Position numbers and translations under genes: made by a program | In this document: positions 1 to 8,565 of the stretch, in pieces | How positions within the stretch are numbered: position 1 is the stretch's first letter | Layout of the letters: each line of letters opens with the position of its first letter | Notes under the pieces: generated by a model | The model's database searches: none | What the model was told of the DNA's origin: nothing | What the model saw: only the letters and a program-made list of their open reading frames with translations | NCBI GenBank assembly: GCA_016709545.1 | Contig: JADJMO010000027.1 | Location: 71,428-135,427, forward strand | DNA from: Myxococcales bacterium | GTDB lineage: Bacteria > Myxococcota_A > Polyangia > Polyangiales > JADJMO01 | Direction of reading: 5' to 3' | Length of the DNA: 64,000 nucleotides

Positions 1-74
1 TGCGTGGATCTCCAAAGCACCCCATCGAGCGACGGGCGCTGGCCGATCCATCGGTTTCGCGAGATCATCGCCGC

Positions 75-791
75 ATGCCCGAAGCAAAGCGAAAGATGGA
101 CGAGCTCTTCGCCAGCGAGGATCGCGCACGCCTGATGGCGCTCCGCACAGACGACCCACAGCAGAACCTCCTCGAGCGCTGGAAGAAGGTCGTGAAGGGG
201 AATCCGGGGGTCGCCGAGCGGCGCCTCGGATACGTGCCCGAGATCGCGGAGCACGGCTGGGCAGTGGTGGCGCTCCCCGAAGAGGGGTTCGCCTACACCA
301 TCGGGTTGAAATATCGATTCGATCAGCCCGAGCTCCTCGTCGCGGCGCCGGGTCTGTCGCCGAAGGACTTCGCGCGCGTGCTCAATCTGCTCGGCGCCTA
401 TGTCGCGGCCGGCAACCGGATCGGCCCGAACGAGCCGGTCGATCTCACCGACTACGGCACGACGCTCGTGTTCGACACGTACTCGAACGACATCTTTCAC
501 CGATACGCGACGGGGCTCCTCTCGACCTTCGAGCGCTATTTCGAAGATCGCTATCACGAGACCGGCGACACCCTCCCTGTCCTGTGGACCGAGCTCGCAC
601 GGAAGAAGCCCGCACCGAAGAAGTCGACCAAGAGGGCCGCTACCAAGAAGGCTGCCGCCAAGAAGCCTGCTGCCAAGAAGAGGGCTGCAACAACGAAGAA
701 GGCCGCCGCGAAGAAGCCTGCCGCGAAGAAGCCTGCCGCGAAGAAGCCTTCCGCCAAGAGCGGTCGGGCGAAGCAACGCGCGCGGAAGTAG
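75..791 (+). CDS. DUF4262 protein with histone H1-like lysine/alanine tail
   Basis: The protein has 238 residues. Residues about 45-175 resemble the DUF4262 family: a GWAVVA strand, then an AYTIGL strand, then a PELLV strand, followed by a long-range C-terminal part. The biochemical role of DUF4262 is not known. From about residue 178 to the end the protein changes to repeats of AKKPAAKK and KKAAAKK type, as in histone H1-like bacterial DNA-binding tails, so a nucleic-acid-associated location is likely but inferred. The frame is open upstream to the window edge, but ATG at 75 is the first good start. Bases 1-74 hold no gene I can support. Confidence 0.75.
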   Translation: MPEAKRKMDELFASEDRARLMALRTDDPQQNLLERWKKVVKGNPGVAERRLGYVPEIAEHGWAVVALPEEGFAYTIGLKYRFDQPELLVAAPGLSPKDFARVLNLLGAYVAAGNRIGPNEPVDLTDYGTTLVFDTYSNDIFHRYATGLLSTFERYFEDRYHETGDTLPVLWTELARKKPAPKKSTKRAATKKAAAKKPAAKKRAATTKKAAAKKPAAKKPAAKKPSAKSGRAKQRARK

Positions 792-800
792 CCACGCCTT

Positions 801-1184
801 CTAGAGTGGCAACGGTTCACCCGGCCGACGACGCTCGAATCGGGGAGCGTCACCGCCAGGACTGCCCCAGGTGACCCGCGCCGCAAGGGCCAGCGTCGCC
901 GGCACACCCGCGTAGAGGGTCACGAGTTGCACCTGGCCGGCGAACGTCGCCTCGAGCGCGAGGAGTCCTCCCACGAGGGCGAAGCCGACGCCGAGGACGA
1001 CCGCACCGAGACCGTACGTCGGTCGAGCGGCGCGCTCGAGCGCGGTGGCGCACGACGCGCACCAGACCCTGCCGTTCACCAGGTGGACCGCGCAGTCGTC
1101 GCACAGCGAGAAGGTGCACTTGCCACAGGCGACGATCGCGGCGCGGCTGTCGTTCGTGCACGGCGGCAGGCCGGGGCGCGTCAC
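801..1184 (-). CDS. small membrane protein with N-terminal B-box-like zinc motif
   Basis: This protein has 127 residues with a GTG start. The first 45 residues carry paired cysteines (ACGKC, LCDDC, WCASC) and a histidine in the pattern of a B-box-type zinc finger. Two hydrophobic segments follow at about residues 56-75 and 84-102, then a basic tail. A cytoplasmic zinc module on a membrane anchor is the likely architecture; the role is unknown. Its GTG start overlaps a TGA in another frame at 1181-1183, which suggests translational coupling to the coiled-coil gene upstream. Confidence 0.6.
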   Translation of the reverse strand: MTRPGLPPCTNDSRAAIVACGKCTFSLCDDCAVHLVNGRVWCASCATALERAARPTYGLGAVVLGVGFALVGGLLALEATFAGQVQLVTLYAGVPATLALAARVTWGSPGGDAPRFERRRPGEPLPL

Positions 1185-1578
1185 GCGGCGGAGGTTGCCA
1201 CGAGCCCGCGACGCGTTGAAGTGGTGTTGCGCTCGCGCCGAGTGGCCTCAACCGCGGGCACGCTGGATCGGCGAGCGCTCGCAACTCCGCCTCCTCGCGC
1301 GCGAGGGCCGCCTTCTCTCGGTCGATCGCCGCCTGCTCGGCGGCCCGCGCCGCCTGCTCCCCCGCCCGCGCCGCCTGCTCGGCGGCCCTTGCTACCTGCT
1401 CCGCCGCCCGCGCCGCGTGGGCGCTCGCTTCGTCGCGCGTGAGCCAAGGACCGAGACCGGCAGAGTCGCACAGATCGTCGTGGAGCGGGGACTCGGGCAC
1501 CGTACCCTCCGGGATCTCCCAGCCCGTAGGGTCCACGCGCACGTCGTCGTAGCAAAGGCGGACGGCGCGCGGCTCCAT
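1185..1578 (-). CDS. small coiled-coil protein with seven-residue repeats, end uncertain
   Basis: ATG at 1578 opens a frame whose first 50 residues are acidic and unremarkable (MEPRAVRL...). They are followed by about six near-identical heptads of AARAAEQ type, encoded by 21-base repeats at about 1310-1420, and then a charged helix. This resembles the C-terminal coiled coil of many Uma2-like proteins, but no nuclease domain is present. In its own frame it would run through the next gene to 850, which is implausible. A one-base shift near 1190-1290 would instead end it at 1181, overlapping the next start. I treat the end as unresolved. Confidence 0.35.
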
Positions 1579-1634
1579 GAGTGAGGAGTGTAGCATCGCC
1601 GCGAACGCTGCCAGCGCCGTGCCACGCGCGCCGA

Positions 1635-2875
1635 TCACTTCTTGGTGCGCTTCTTCTCCAGCTTGCGCTCGATCGTGATCGGCACCTTCTTGCGCGCGAG
1701 GAACCCGTTGCGGACCCAGATCCGCGCGTCGTGCAGGTTCGTCGATGCGAGCAGCACGTCGATCGCCCGGTCGCGCAGCCGGCCGTTGCTCACGAGGTTC
1801 AAGGTGCGGAGGTTCTTCGCGTACGGCGAGTCGGCGAGCGCCTGCACGCCTTCGAGCCCGAGGTCGTTGCCGCCGAGGTGCAAGAAGCTCCACCGCGCGA
1901 GCGCTGGCGACTTCGCGATGCGCGCCGCGCCCGCGTCTCCGAGATCGTTGCCGAACAGGTTCACCTCCCGGAGCCGCTCGTGCGCGAACAGCGGATCGAG
2001 CCCGGCGGGGCCGATGCGCGCGCGTGTCACGTCGAGGGCCTCGAGGCCCTGGAGGTCCATGAGACCCGAGACCCCCTCTGCGCCGAGGCCCATGAAGGGA
2101 AGCTCGAGTCGCTTCAACGACGAGAAGGCCGCGCCGCCGACGATCGCCGCAGCGCCCGCGGCGCCGAGCGCGGTCGGCGCCATCGACCACTCCTGGCCGT
2201 CGACGAACAACGACTCGAGGGAGAACTTCGCCCTCCCGATCGCCCACAGCACGTCTGGCGCGAGCGCGAGATCGGAGGCGACGGTCATGCGGAGCGCTCG
2301 GAGCTGGGGGAGCTTCGCGGCCGCGATCGCTTCGCCTTCGGTCGGCGAGAGGGGGGCGCCCTCGAGGACGAGGGTCCGCAGCGCGCCCAAGGTGGACGCT
2401 GCGGCGAGCGCCCGACCGGCTCGGCGTGATCTCGCGAAGGCTCAACGAGCGCACGTGGCGCATCTCGTCGTTCGAACGCCTCGGGCCCGAGGCCACCCTC
2501 GCCCTCGCCGAAGAGGAGCTCGAGCTCGTCGATCAGCGGCGCCACCGCCAGCACCGACTTCGCGTGCGCGATCCACGCGCGCGCCGTCATCCGCACCATC
2601 GCCACGAACCCGCGACGGAACTCGGCCTTCTCGACGACGCCAGCGATGGGCCCGAGCCAGGCGGCGCGGTGCGCGTCGAGCAGCTTGTTCTCCGCGGCGC
2701 GCACCTTGTTGCGCTCGCCACCGGCCTCGAGCGAAGCCGCGCGGAGCTGGAGGTGGATGAGCTCTCCCCGTGGGTCGCCCTGCTCGCTGAGCCAGTCGGC
2801 GAAGATCAGGCGTGGCGTGTCGTCTTCGGGGGCGCGGACAATCGCTTCGAGCAGCTCGGCTTCGCGGTCGGTCAC
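1635..2875 (-). CDS. TIGR02996-domain leucine-rich repeat protein, frameshifted
   Basis: From a GTG at 2875 the first 60 residues match the TIGR02996 repeat-companion domain: an EAIVRAPEDD helix, then LIFADWL, then GDPRGE. The later part, read from 2390 to 1635, is a leucine-rich protein with strands such as LRTLVL, LEALDV, LREVNL and LRTLNL spaced about 25 residues apart, and a basic end. The TIGR02996-LRR combination is common in myxobacteria and of unknown function. The two halves are in different frames. Between about 2490 and 2400 one or two small indels break the gene, so this is a decayed gene or an assembly error. Confidence 0.6.
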
Positions 2876-2977
2876 GCGGAGGATGATACGAGGACTCGAG
2901 GCTTCGAGGCGAGGTGACACGCCCCGCGACGATCGCGTGCCTTGCCGGTGCAAGGGGGCCTGGCATACTCGACCCAG

Positions 2978-3223
2978 ATGTCCGCCAAGATCGCCCAGAC
3001 CCTACCGGCCGAGATCGCTCGCATGGCCGAGGCGCAGGTGACCGCCGGCCACTACGCAACGGTCGAGGACGTCTTGCGAGCCGGCATGGAAGCCGTCGAA
3101 CTGCAGCAGGAGCGTCGCCAGGCCCTCCGCACCGCGCTCGAGGAGGGAGAGGTCAGCGGCGTTGCCGAGGACTCGACCCTCGAAGGCATCCTCGACGAGT
3201 TTCGCGCGCAGCGCGCTCGCTGA
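2978..3223 (+). CDS. parD: ParD-family antitoxin
   Basis: An 81-residue protein of CopG/ParD type: an N-terminal beta strand (KIAQTLP), two helices with the spacing GHYATVEDVLRAGM, and a charged C-terminal tail that in the family wraps the toxin. ParD proteins neutralise ParE and repress their own operon. ATG at 2978 fits the family start; an earlier in-frame ATG at 2942 adds residues unlike ParD. The toxin reading frame begins three bases after its stop, the usual antitoxin-then-toxin order. All expected parts are intact, unlike its partner. Confidence 0.8.
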   Translation: MSAKIAQTLPAEIARMAEAQVTAGHYATVEDVLRAGMEAVELQQERRQALRTALEEGEVSGVAEDSTLEGILDEFRAQRAR

Positions 3224-3226
3224 GCG

Positions 3227-3498
3227 ATGTCTGGCTTCCGGCTGCTGCGTCGCGCCCGCGCCGATCTCCTCGACATTGCCGATTTCACGGCCGGGCGTTG
3301 GGGCGATCAACAAGCGGAGGCCTATCTCCGTGCTCTCTTCGATGCGTTTCGGAGACTCGCCGAGGAGCCGCAGCGACGTCGCCGCTACCCCGACCTTCCG
3401 CGCTCTGCCGGGCACTGGACATCCTCGTGGTGCGTATCCTCCACGCAACGATGCTCCCCGAGCTTCACCTGCCGCGGCGAGAACAGGGCGACGTGTAG
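3227..3498 (+). pseudogene. parE: ParE toxin remnant, frameshifted and internally shortened
   Basis: The first 60 codons from 3227 read as a normal ParE N-terminus (ARADLLDIADFTAGRWG, then a second helix ending EEPQRRRRYPDLP). After about 3400 the frame is lost. The family C-terminal strand, DILVVRILHATMLPELHL, is found in another frame at 3418-3471 and stops at 3498. Restoring the frame still leaves out about 15-20 residues that ParE proteins have between these parts (the GRHVVFYR-type strand). So both a shift and a deletion have occurred, and the toxin is very likely inactive. Confidence 0.65.
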
Positions 3499-3522
3499 CG
3501 GCGTCGAAGCTCGACCCCTCGG

Positions 3523-3930
3523 TCAGCGCCGCGACGGTGCCTTGCGCGCGAGCTGCTCCTGGATCCAGGCCTCGGCCTCGGCCTGGGTCGCGAAGTTCGC
3601 GCACGGCCACTTCTTGGTGGTGACGCTGTCGAAGGCCACCATCGCCGCGCGGATCAGGGCGGACGGCACCACCCGGGCCTCGCAGACCGTCACCCGGCTG
3701 AGGACGTCGAGGTGGCGGACGAGGAGATCGGACGTGGTCTTCCGGACGTCCGCCGGTCCGAGCACCGGGTTGTACCGGGTCAAGTCGATGAGATACGCGA
3801 TGCGGGGGTGACGCCGGGAGAGCAGCACGTAGCGCTCGAAGACCGCCTTCAATGCGTCGACGGTGACCACCTCGGAGTAGACCACGCGCACGAGGGGAAG
3901 GCGGGATTCGTCGATCTCGAACTCCTGCAT
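3523..3930 (-). CDS. SpoIIAA-like (STAS/SEC14-type) small protein
   Basis: A 135-residue cytoplasmic protein from ATG at 3930. The pattern of alternating strands and helices, with VRVVYSEVVT, a PRIAYLIDLTRYNP strand-turn and a conserved end WPCANFATQAEAEAWI, resembles myxobacterial proteins annotated as STAS/SEC14 or SpoIIAA-like. No catalytic residues are evident. It lies convergent to the decayed ParE and downstream of the DUF6209 lipoprotein on the same strand, 50 bases apart. A regulatory or scaffold role is only a guess. Confidence 0.6.
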   Translation of the reverse strand: MQEFEIDESRLPLVRVVYSEVVTVDALKAVFERYVLLSRRHPRIAYLIDLTRYNPVLGPADVRKTTSDLLVRHLDVLSRVTVCEARVVPSALIRAAMVAFDSVTTKKWPCANFATQAEAEAWIQEQLARKAPSRR

Positions 3931-3980
3931 GTCGCGGCCCAACGTGACACGCGCCCCCAGGGCTGTCACGCCGTGTAGGC

Positions 3981-4970
3981 TCAGAGGCAGGGCGTGTAGA
4001 GCCCCTTGTAGTCGATGAACCTGCCGCGGTACGCGCCGCCCTTGCTGGGGCGCAGCTCCGTGCCGTTCACCACGAAGTAGAGCTCGACGTCCTGCTGCAC
4101 GTACTGCCCGTCGGCCGAGAGCGTGAGCGTGCCGGCGGGGCAGTCGCTCTTGCTCGTGCGCGTGCGGCCACCGAGCGGGTCGATCGCGCGGAGCGAGGCG
4201 CCGTAGCGGGCGTCGTTGCCGACGCGCTTCTCGAACGGCACGTAGGCCCACGACCAGGCGCTCACGCCGACGGTGCGGTAGTAGACGCGCGCGTCGAGCT
4301 GCTTCCAGAGGTCGGGGTTGTCGAAGTCGGTGACGCCGGCCTTCCAGACGTCGAAGTACGCGCCGGTGATCATCGCGCGCTGCCGGGCCCAGGTGTCGAA
4401 CGTGAACCCGCTCTCGAGCGTTCGGCGGCTGCCGTCGCACGCCTTGCCGTCGAAGCAGGTCTCGCGGGCGACGACCGAAGCGGCGTTGCCGATCCAGCCG
4501 GGCGCGTTGGCGGCGGCGGCGACGGTGAAGTGGTAGTTCGCGCCGTAGTTCGAGTCCCACGCGACGCAGCCGTACTTGCTGGTGTTCTGGAACCAGATCT
4601 CGAGGTCGCCGGTGGTGGGCAGATCGAGGGTGACCTCGTTGCCGGCGGGGGCCATGAGTCCCGCGATCGAGGTGGTGCCGGTGGCCGTGCCGAGGCGCCA
4701 GACGAGCGAGATGCTCCACTGCGGGCGGCCGCCCTCGTCGCCGCGACACGTGGTGAGGCGCGCGGGGTCGTAGGCGACCGTGACCTTGCTGCCGACGCGG
4801 AGGGTGCCCGTGACCGTGGTGTGCCAGCTCGCGTCGAACTGGATGCGCGCGGCGCCGTCGATCGCGGCGGTGGTCGAGGCCGAGTCCTCGTCGGTCACGG
4901 GCTGGGCCGCGCAGCCGGCGAGCGAGGCGAGCGAGACGAGGGCGAGCAGCGCGGAGAAGGTCTTGGACAT
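3981..4970 (-). CDS. DUF6209-type lipoprotein
   Basis: A 329-residue secreted protein. ATG at 4970 gives a clear lipoprotein signal (LVSLASLAGC), then a Thr/Ser/Asp linker. The body begins with IQFDASWHTT and contains VTVAYDPARLTTCRGD, features I associate with DUF6209 proteins of myxobacteria, which pair one or two beta-rich domains. Function is unknown. It is divergent from hutU; the 115 bases between them hold a strong palindrome that could control this gene. Cysteines in the second half suggest disulfides in the envelope. Confidence 0.7.
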   Translation of the reverse strand: MSKTFSALLALVSLASLAGCAAQPVTDEDSASTTAAIDGAARIQFDASWHTTVTGTLRVGSKVTVAYDPARLTTCRGDEGGRPQWSISLVWRLGTATGTTSIAGLMAPAGNEVTLDLPTTGDLEIWFQNTSKYGCVAWDSNYGANYHFTVAAAANAPGWIGNAASVVARETCFDGKACDGSRRTLESGFTFDTWARQRAMITGAYFDVWKAGVTDFDNPDLWKQLDARVYYRTVGVSAWSWAYVPFEKRVGNDARYGASLRAIDPLGGRTRTSKSDCPAGTLTLSADGQYVQQDVELYFVVNGTELRPSKGGAYRGRFIDYKGLYTPCL

Positions 4971-4998
4971 CGGGGCTCCTGCGGTGGCGCTGGCGGCG

Positions 4999-5041
4999 TC
5001 ACTCTGGAGTGAGTTACTAGCACCTACACTGTAGGTGTCAA
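4999..5041 (-). promoter_or_regulatory. MerR-like operator/promoter upstream of the DUF6209 gene
   Basis: Bases 5021-5037 form a palindrome with 8-base arms (CACCTACA/TGTAGGTG) around one central base. On the minus strand it lies directly after a perfect TTGACA (5041-5036), so the palindrome fills the -35/-10 spacer, as in MerR-family promoters. A TAGTAA or TAACTC stretch follows 16-19 bases on. A second palindrome, TCACTC-N2-GAGTGA, lies at 4999-5012. No MerR or TetR gene is near. Confidence 0.45.
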
Positions 5042-5085
5042 GGCGCTCGTTGTGGCGGCCGAGGACCGCGATTACCTGCGTGCGC

Positions 5086-6746
5086 ATGTCCTCCCCCCGT
5101 GTCGTCCGAGCCGCCCGTGGATCGACGTTGACCTGCAAGGGCTGGGTCCAGGAGGCCCCGCTGCGGATGCTGATGAACAACCTCGACCCGGAGGTCGCAG
5201 AGCGGCCCGAGGACCTCGTGGTCTACGGCGGCACCGGCAAGGCCGCGCGCTCGTGGGAGGCGTTCGACGTCATCGTCCGCGAGCTGCGCCACGCTCGCCG
5301 ACGACGAGACCCTGCTCGTGCAGTCGGGCAAGGCCGTGGGCCGCTTCCGCACCACCAAGGACGCGCCGCGCGTCCTCATCGCCAACAGCAACCTCGTCGG
5401 CAAGTGGGCCAACTGGGACGAGTTCCGTCGACTCGACGCGCTCGGCCTCACGATGTACGGGCAGATGACCGCGGGGTCGTGGATCTACATCGGCACCCAG
5501 GGGATCCTGCAGGGCACCTACGAGACGTTCGTGGCCGCCGCCGCCGCCTTCACCGCGCGCACCCAGCAGAAGGCGCGCTGGGTGCTCACCGCCGGCCTCG
5601 GCGGCATGGGCGGGGCGCAGCCGCTCGCCGCGAAGATCGCCGGCCTGTCGTGCGTCGCGATCGAGGTGGACCCGACCCGCATCGAGAAGCGCCTCGAGAC
5701 GGGGTACGTCGACCTCCGCGTCGACGACCTCGGCGCCGCCATCGAGCAGGCCATCGCCGCGGCCGACGCCGGCAAGCCCGTCACCATCGCGGTGCTCGCC
5801 AACGCCGCGCACGCCTATCCGGAGATCGTCCGCCGCAAGATCGTCCCCGATCTCGTGACCGAGCAGACCAGCGCCCACGATCCATTGAATGGTTATGTAC
5901 CGGGCGACCTCCCCCTCGCCGACGCGCCCGCGCTGCGGCTCGCCGACCCCGTGGGCTACGTCCGCCGGGCCAAGGACGGCATGCGCGCCGAGGTCGAGGC
6001 CATGCTCGCGATGCAGGCCGCGGGCGCCGAGGTGTTCGACTACGGCAACAACCTGCGCGCCTATGCACAAGCTCGGCGGCTGCGCCGACGCGTATGGCTA
6101 CCCCGGCTTCGTGCCGGCCTACATCCGCCCGCAGTTCTGCACGGGGCGCGGGCCGTTCCGCTGGGTCGCGCTCTCCGGCGACCCCGAGGACATCGCCGTC
6201 ACCGACGAGACCATCTGCCAGGTGATGGCCCACGACGAGTCGCTCGTCCGCTGGATCCGCGCGGCGCAGCAGCACGTGCACTACCAGGGGCTCCCGGCGC
6301 GCATCTGCTGGGTCGGCTACGGCGACCGCGCGCGCGTCGGCCTCGCGTTCAACGAGCTCGTGCGCACGGGCAAGGTCAAGGCCCCGATCGTCATCGGGCG
6401 CGACCACCTCGACTGCGGCAGCGTCGCCTCGCCGAACCGCGAGACCGAGGCCATGCGCGACGGCAGCGACGCGATCGCCGACTGGGCCATCCTGAACGCA
6501 CTCGTGAACACCGCGACCGGCGCCTCGTGGGTGAGCTTCCACCACGGCGGCGGCGTGGGCATCGGCTACTCGCTGCACGCCGGGATGGTCGTCGTCGCCG
6601 ACGGCACGCCCGAGGCCGCCGCCCGCCTCGAGCGCGTGCTCACGAGCGACCCCGGGATGGGCGTCATCCGCCACGCGGACGCGGGCTACGAGGAGGCCAT
6701 CGCGTGCGCGAAGGAGCGCGGCGTCGCGGTGCCTCACCGCGCATGA
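5086..6746 (+). CDS. hutU: urocanate hydratase, two frameshifts
   Basis: Urocanase converts urocanate to imidazolone propionate in histidine breakdown, using tightly bound NAD. The span encodes about 552 residues, the family length. Visible signatures include CKGWVQEAPLRMLMNNLDPEVAE, VVYGGTGKAARSW, GLGGMGGAQPLA, the active-site stretch ARICWVGYG and the late HHGGGVGIGYS glycine loop. Two single-base insertions break the frame: an extra C at about 5289 and an extra T at about 6062. Removing both restores an uninterrupted protein, so assembly error is more likely than decay. No hutH, hutI or hutC gene is adjacent. Its stop overlaps the next start (ATGA). Confidence 0.9.
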
Positions 6747-7006
6747 CCGAACGCACCCTGGTCGTCACCGACACCGTGACGGGGCGCGGCAAGGGCGTGC
6801 TGCTCCTGCCGAAGCTGATCGCCACGCCGACGCAGCCGCGAGGATCGTTCGTGGCGCGCCTCACCCTTCCGGACGAGCCGCCCCGCGAGGTCGTCGCGCA
6901 GCTCGAGGTCTCGCACGTGCGCGGGCCGCTGCCGCCGTACGCGCTGCTGCGCCTGGTGGAGATCGCCGACGTGCCGGTCGGCGCCGTGCTCGCCTGGGAC
7001 GAGTGA
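6743..7006 (+). CDS. small hypothetical protein coupled to urocanase
   Basis: An 87-residue protein starting inside the hutU stop (ATGA overlap), which implies translational coupling. It has no signal peptide or membrane segment. It is rich in beta-strand formers (TLVVTDTVTG, VARLTLPDEPP, YALLRLVEIADVPVG) and reads like a small beta-barrel. I do not recognise the family. The coupling suggests a role linked to histidine use or to urocanase itself, but nothing in the sequence proves this. Confidence 0.6.
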   Translation: MTERTLVVTDTVTGRGKGVLLLPKLIATPTQPRGSFVARLTLPDEPPREVVAQLEVSHVRGPLPPYALLRLVEIADVPVGAVLAWDE

Positions 7007-7081
7007 CCGGCGTCGATGCGCGCGCCGACACGACCTGCGGACGCGGTAGCGCGCGGGTGCCGCACGCGGCATGGTGGGACG

Positions 7082-8527
7082 GTGCGTTCCACCCAGCTCC
7101 TGCTCGTCGCGTTCCTCATCGGCTGCGGTCGATCGGCTCTGAGCAGCGCGGCCGTCGACGACGCCGCGACCGACCCCGCCGCGGAGGCCGCGACCGACAC
7201 GAAGGCCGCGAGCGACACCAGCGACGCGGGCGTCTGGAAGGACACGGTCACCGTCCTCGGCATCGGTCAGGCGGTCGGCACGGGCGTCCTCGGCCCGGTG
7301 TACCCGACCGGCCTCTTCGCGAGCGACGACCAGGTGGTGGTCGTCGGCCTCGCCCGCGCCGACTTCGCGATCGCTTCGGTGACCATCCCGCGCGGTGGCT
7401 TCGTGCTCGCCCTCGACACCCTCACCGGTGCGGTGCGGTGGCACCTCACGATCGGCGAGAGCATCGGGGCGATCGCGAGCGTTGGCGACGAGCTGGCGGT
7501 CGCCGGGTCGTTCTCGGGCACGGTGACGCTGCCGACGGCCGGCGCGCCGACCACCCTCACCTCCGCGGGCCGCACCGACGGCGTGGTCGCGGTCCTGTCG
7601 AAGCGCGGCGAACTCCGCTGGGCTCGCCGCTACGGGTCGAGCGACTTCGACCAGGGCTTCGCCGTCACGAGCCTGGGCGGCGCCGTCGTCGTCGCGGGCG
7701 CGATCACCGGGGTCGCCGATCTGGGAGAGGGCTGCGGCACCCTGGAGGCGCGGCCGGGTGGCGACGACGGTGAAGGCCACCTCGTCGGCGTCTACGACGC
7801 GGTGGTGCTGCGATACCCCGCCGACGGCGGGTGCCCGTGGGGTGCAGCGATCGGCGCCCCGCTCTCCGACGACATGGCGTTCGGCGTCACCACGCTCGAC
7901 GGCGAGATCTTCGTCGCCGGCGCGGCGAAGCGGCCGCTGCTGCTGCGCACCACGGTGGGCGTGGACCTCGAGCTCGGCGGGGCGCCGACGAAGCGGCCAG
8001 CTCCGTTCCTGCTACGCCTCGAGCCCTCGGGAAAGCGCCCACCCGCGACGTGGCTCGGCCTCGAGACCAGCGAAGGGCGCGGCCGGTCGGTGACGACGCG
8101 AGGCAAGGACCTCCTCTTCGCGCTCACCACCGAAGGAGGGCGCGTCGACCGCGGGTCGCTCCCCCCGCTCACGCTGACGGCTGGAGCGCACGTCGTCGCC
8201 TTCCGGGGAACGGCCGTGCTCGGCGTCACCTCGCTCGGACCGAAGACGCTCGACGTCGGGCCGATCGCCGTCGCCGACGACACCGCGCTGGTCGCTGCCA
8301 CCGAGGGCGATCCGGGCGGCGTGGTCTTCGCCAAGCTCGGCACGTCCACCTCGATCGCGCGCCATCCTGCCGCCGGCGCCACCGGTCTGCCCCTTCGTCG
8401 TCGCGACCTCGGGCTCGAAGGCGTGGATCGCCGGCTACACGGGGGCGCCGATCTCGCTCGGCGATCCCCGGTGAAGATCGACACGGGGAGAGAGGGCGGC
8501 TTCTTCGTCGCGCGCCTGGGGCTCTGA
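7082..8527 (+). CDS. beta-propeller-like lipoprotein, two compensating frameshifts
   Basis: GTG at 7082 gives a short lipoprotein signal (LLLVAFLIGCG) and an Asp/Thr/Ala linker. About 450 further residues show repeated blades of DDQVVVVG, GAVRWHL and GELAVAGSF type, as in PQQ- or SBBP-repeat beta-propellers of myxobacterial surface proteins. Near the end the good frame is lost between about 8393 (one C too many in a C run) and about 8468 (one base short in CCCCGG). Within that gap another frame reads FVVATSGSKAWIAGYTG, clearly the missing blade. The final FFVARLGL is back in frame. Confidence 0.65.
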   Translation: MRSTQLLLVAFLIGCGRSALSSAAVDDAATDPAAEAATDTKAASDTSDAGVWKDTVTVLGIGQAVGTGVLGPVYPTGLFASDDQVVVVGLARADFAIASVTIPRGGFVLALDTLTGAVRWHLTIGESIGAIASVGDELAVAGSFSGTVTLPTAGAPTTLTSAGRTDGVVAVLSKRGELRWARRYGSSDFDQGFAVTSLGGAVVVAGAITGVADLGEGCGTLEARPGGDDGEGHLVGVYDAVVLRYPADGGCPWGAAIGAPLSDDMAFGVTTLDGEIFVAGAAKRPLLLRTTVGVDLELGGAPTKRPAPFLLRLEPSGKRPPATWLGLETSEGRGRSVTTRGKDLLFALTTEGGRVDRGSLPPLTLTAGAHVVAFRGTAVLGVTSLGPKTLDVGPIAVADDTALVAATEGDPGGVVFAKLGTSTSIARHPAAGATGLPLRRRDLGLEGVDRRLHGGADLARRSPVKIDTGREGGFFVARLGL

Positions 8528-8565
8528 GGGGTTGCGACGCGTCCGGCGCACCGATACGGGCTGTG

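Noticed and set aside
1..74. End of an upstream gene in frame 1 running to a stop at 133
   Set aside because: Too short to recognise, and it would overlap the DUF4262 gene by about 60 bases.
613..785. A separate histone H1-like gene
   Set aside because: The Lys/Ala repeats are in frame with and directly continue the DUF4262 protein; no independent start or ribosome site.
1581..2429. Long plus-strand open frame opposite the leucine-rich gene
   Set aside because: It has Arg/Glu-rich composition typical of antisense frames in GC-rich DNA, and the minus strand carries recognisable domains.
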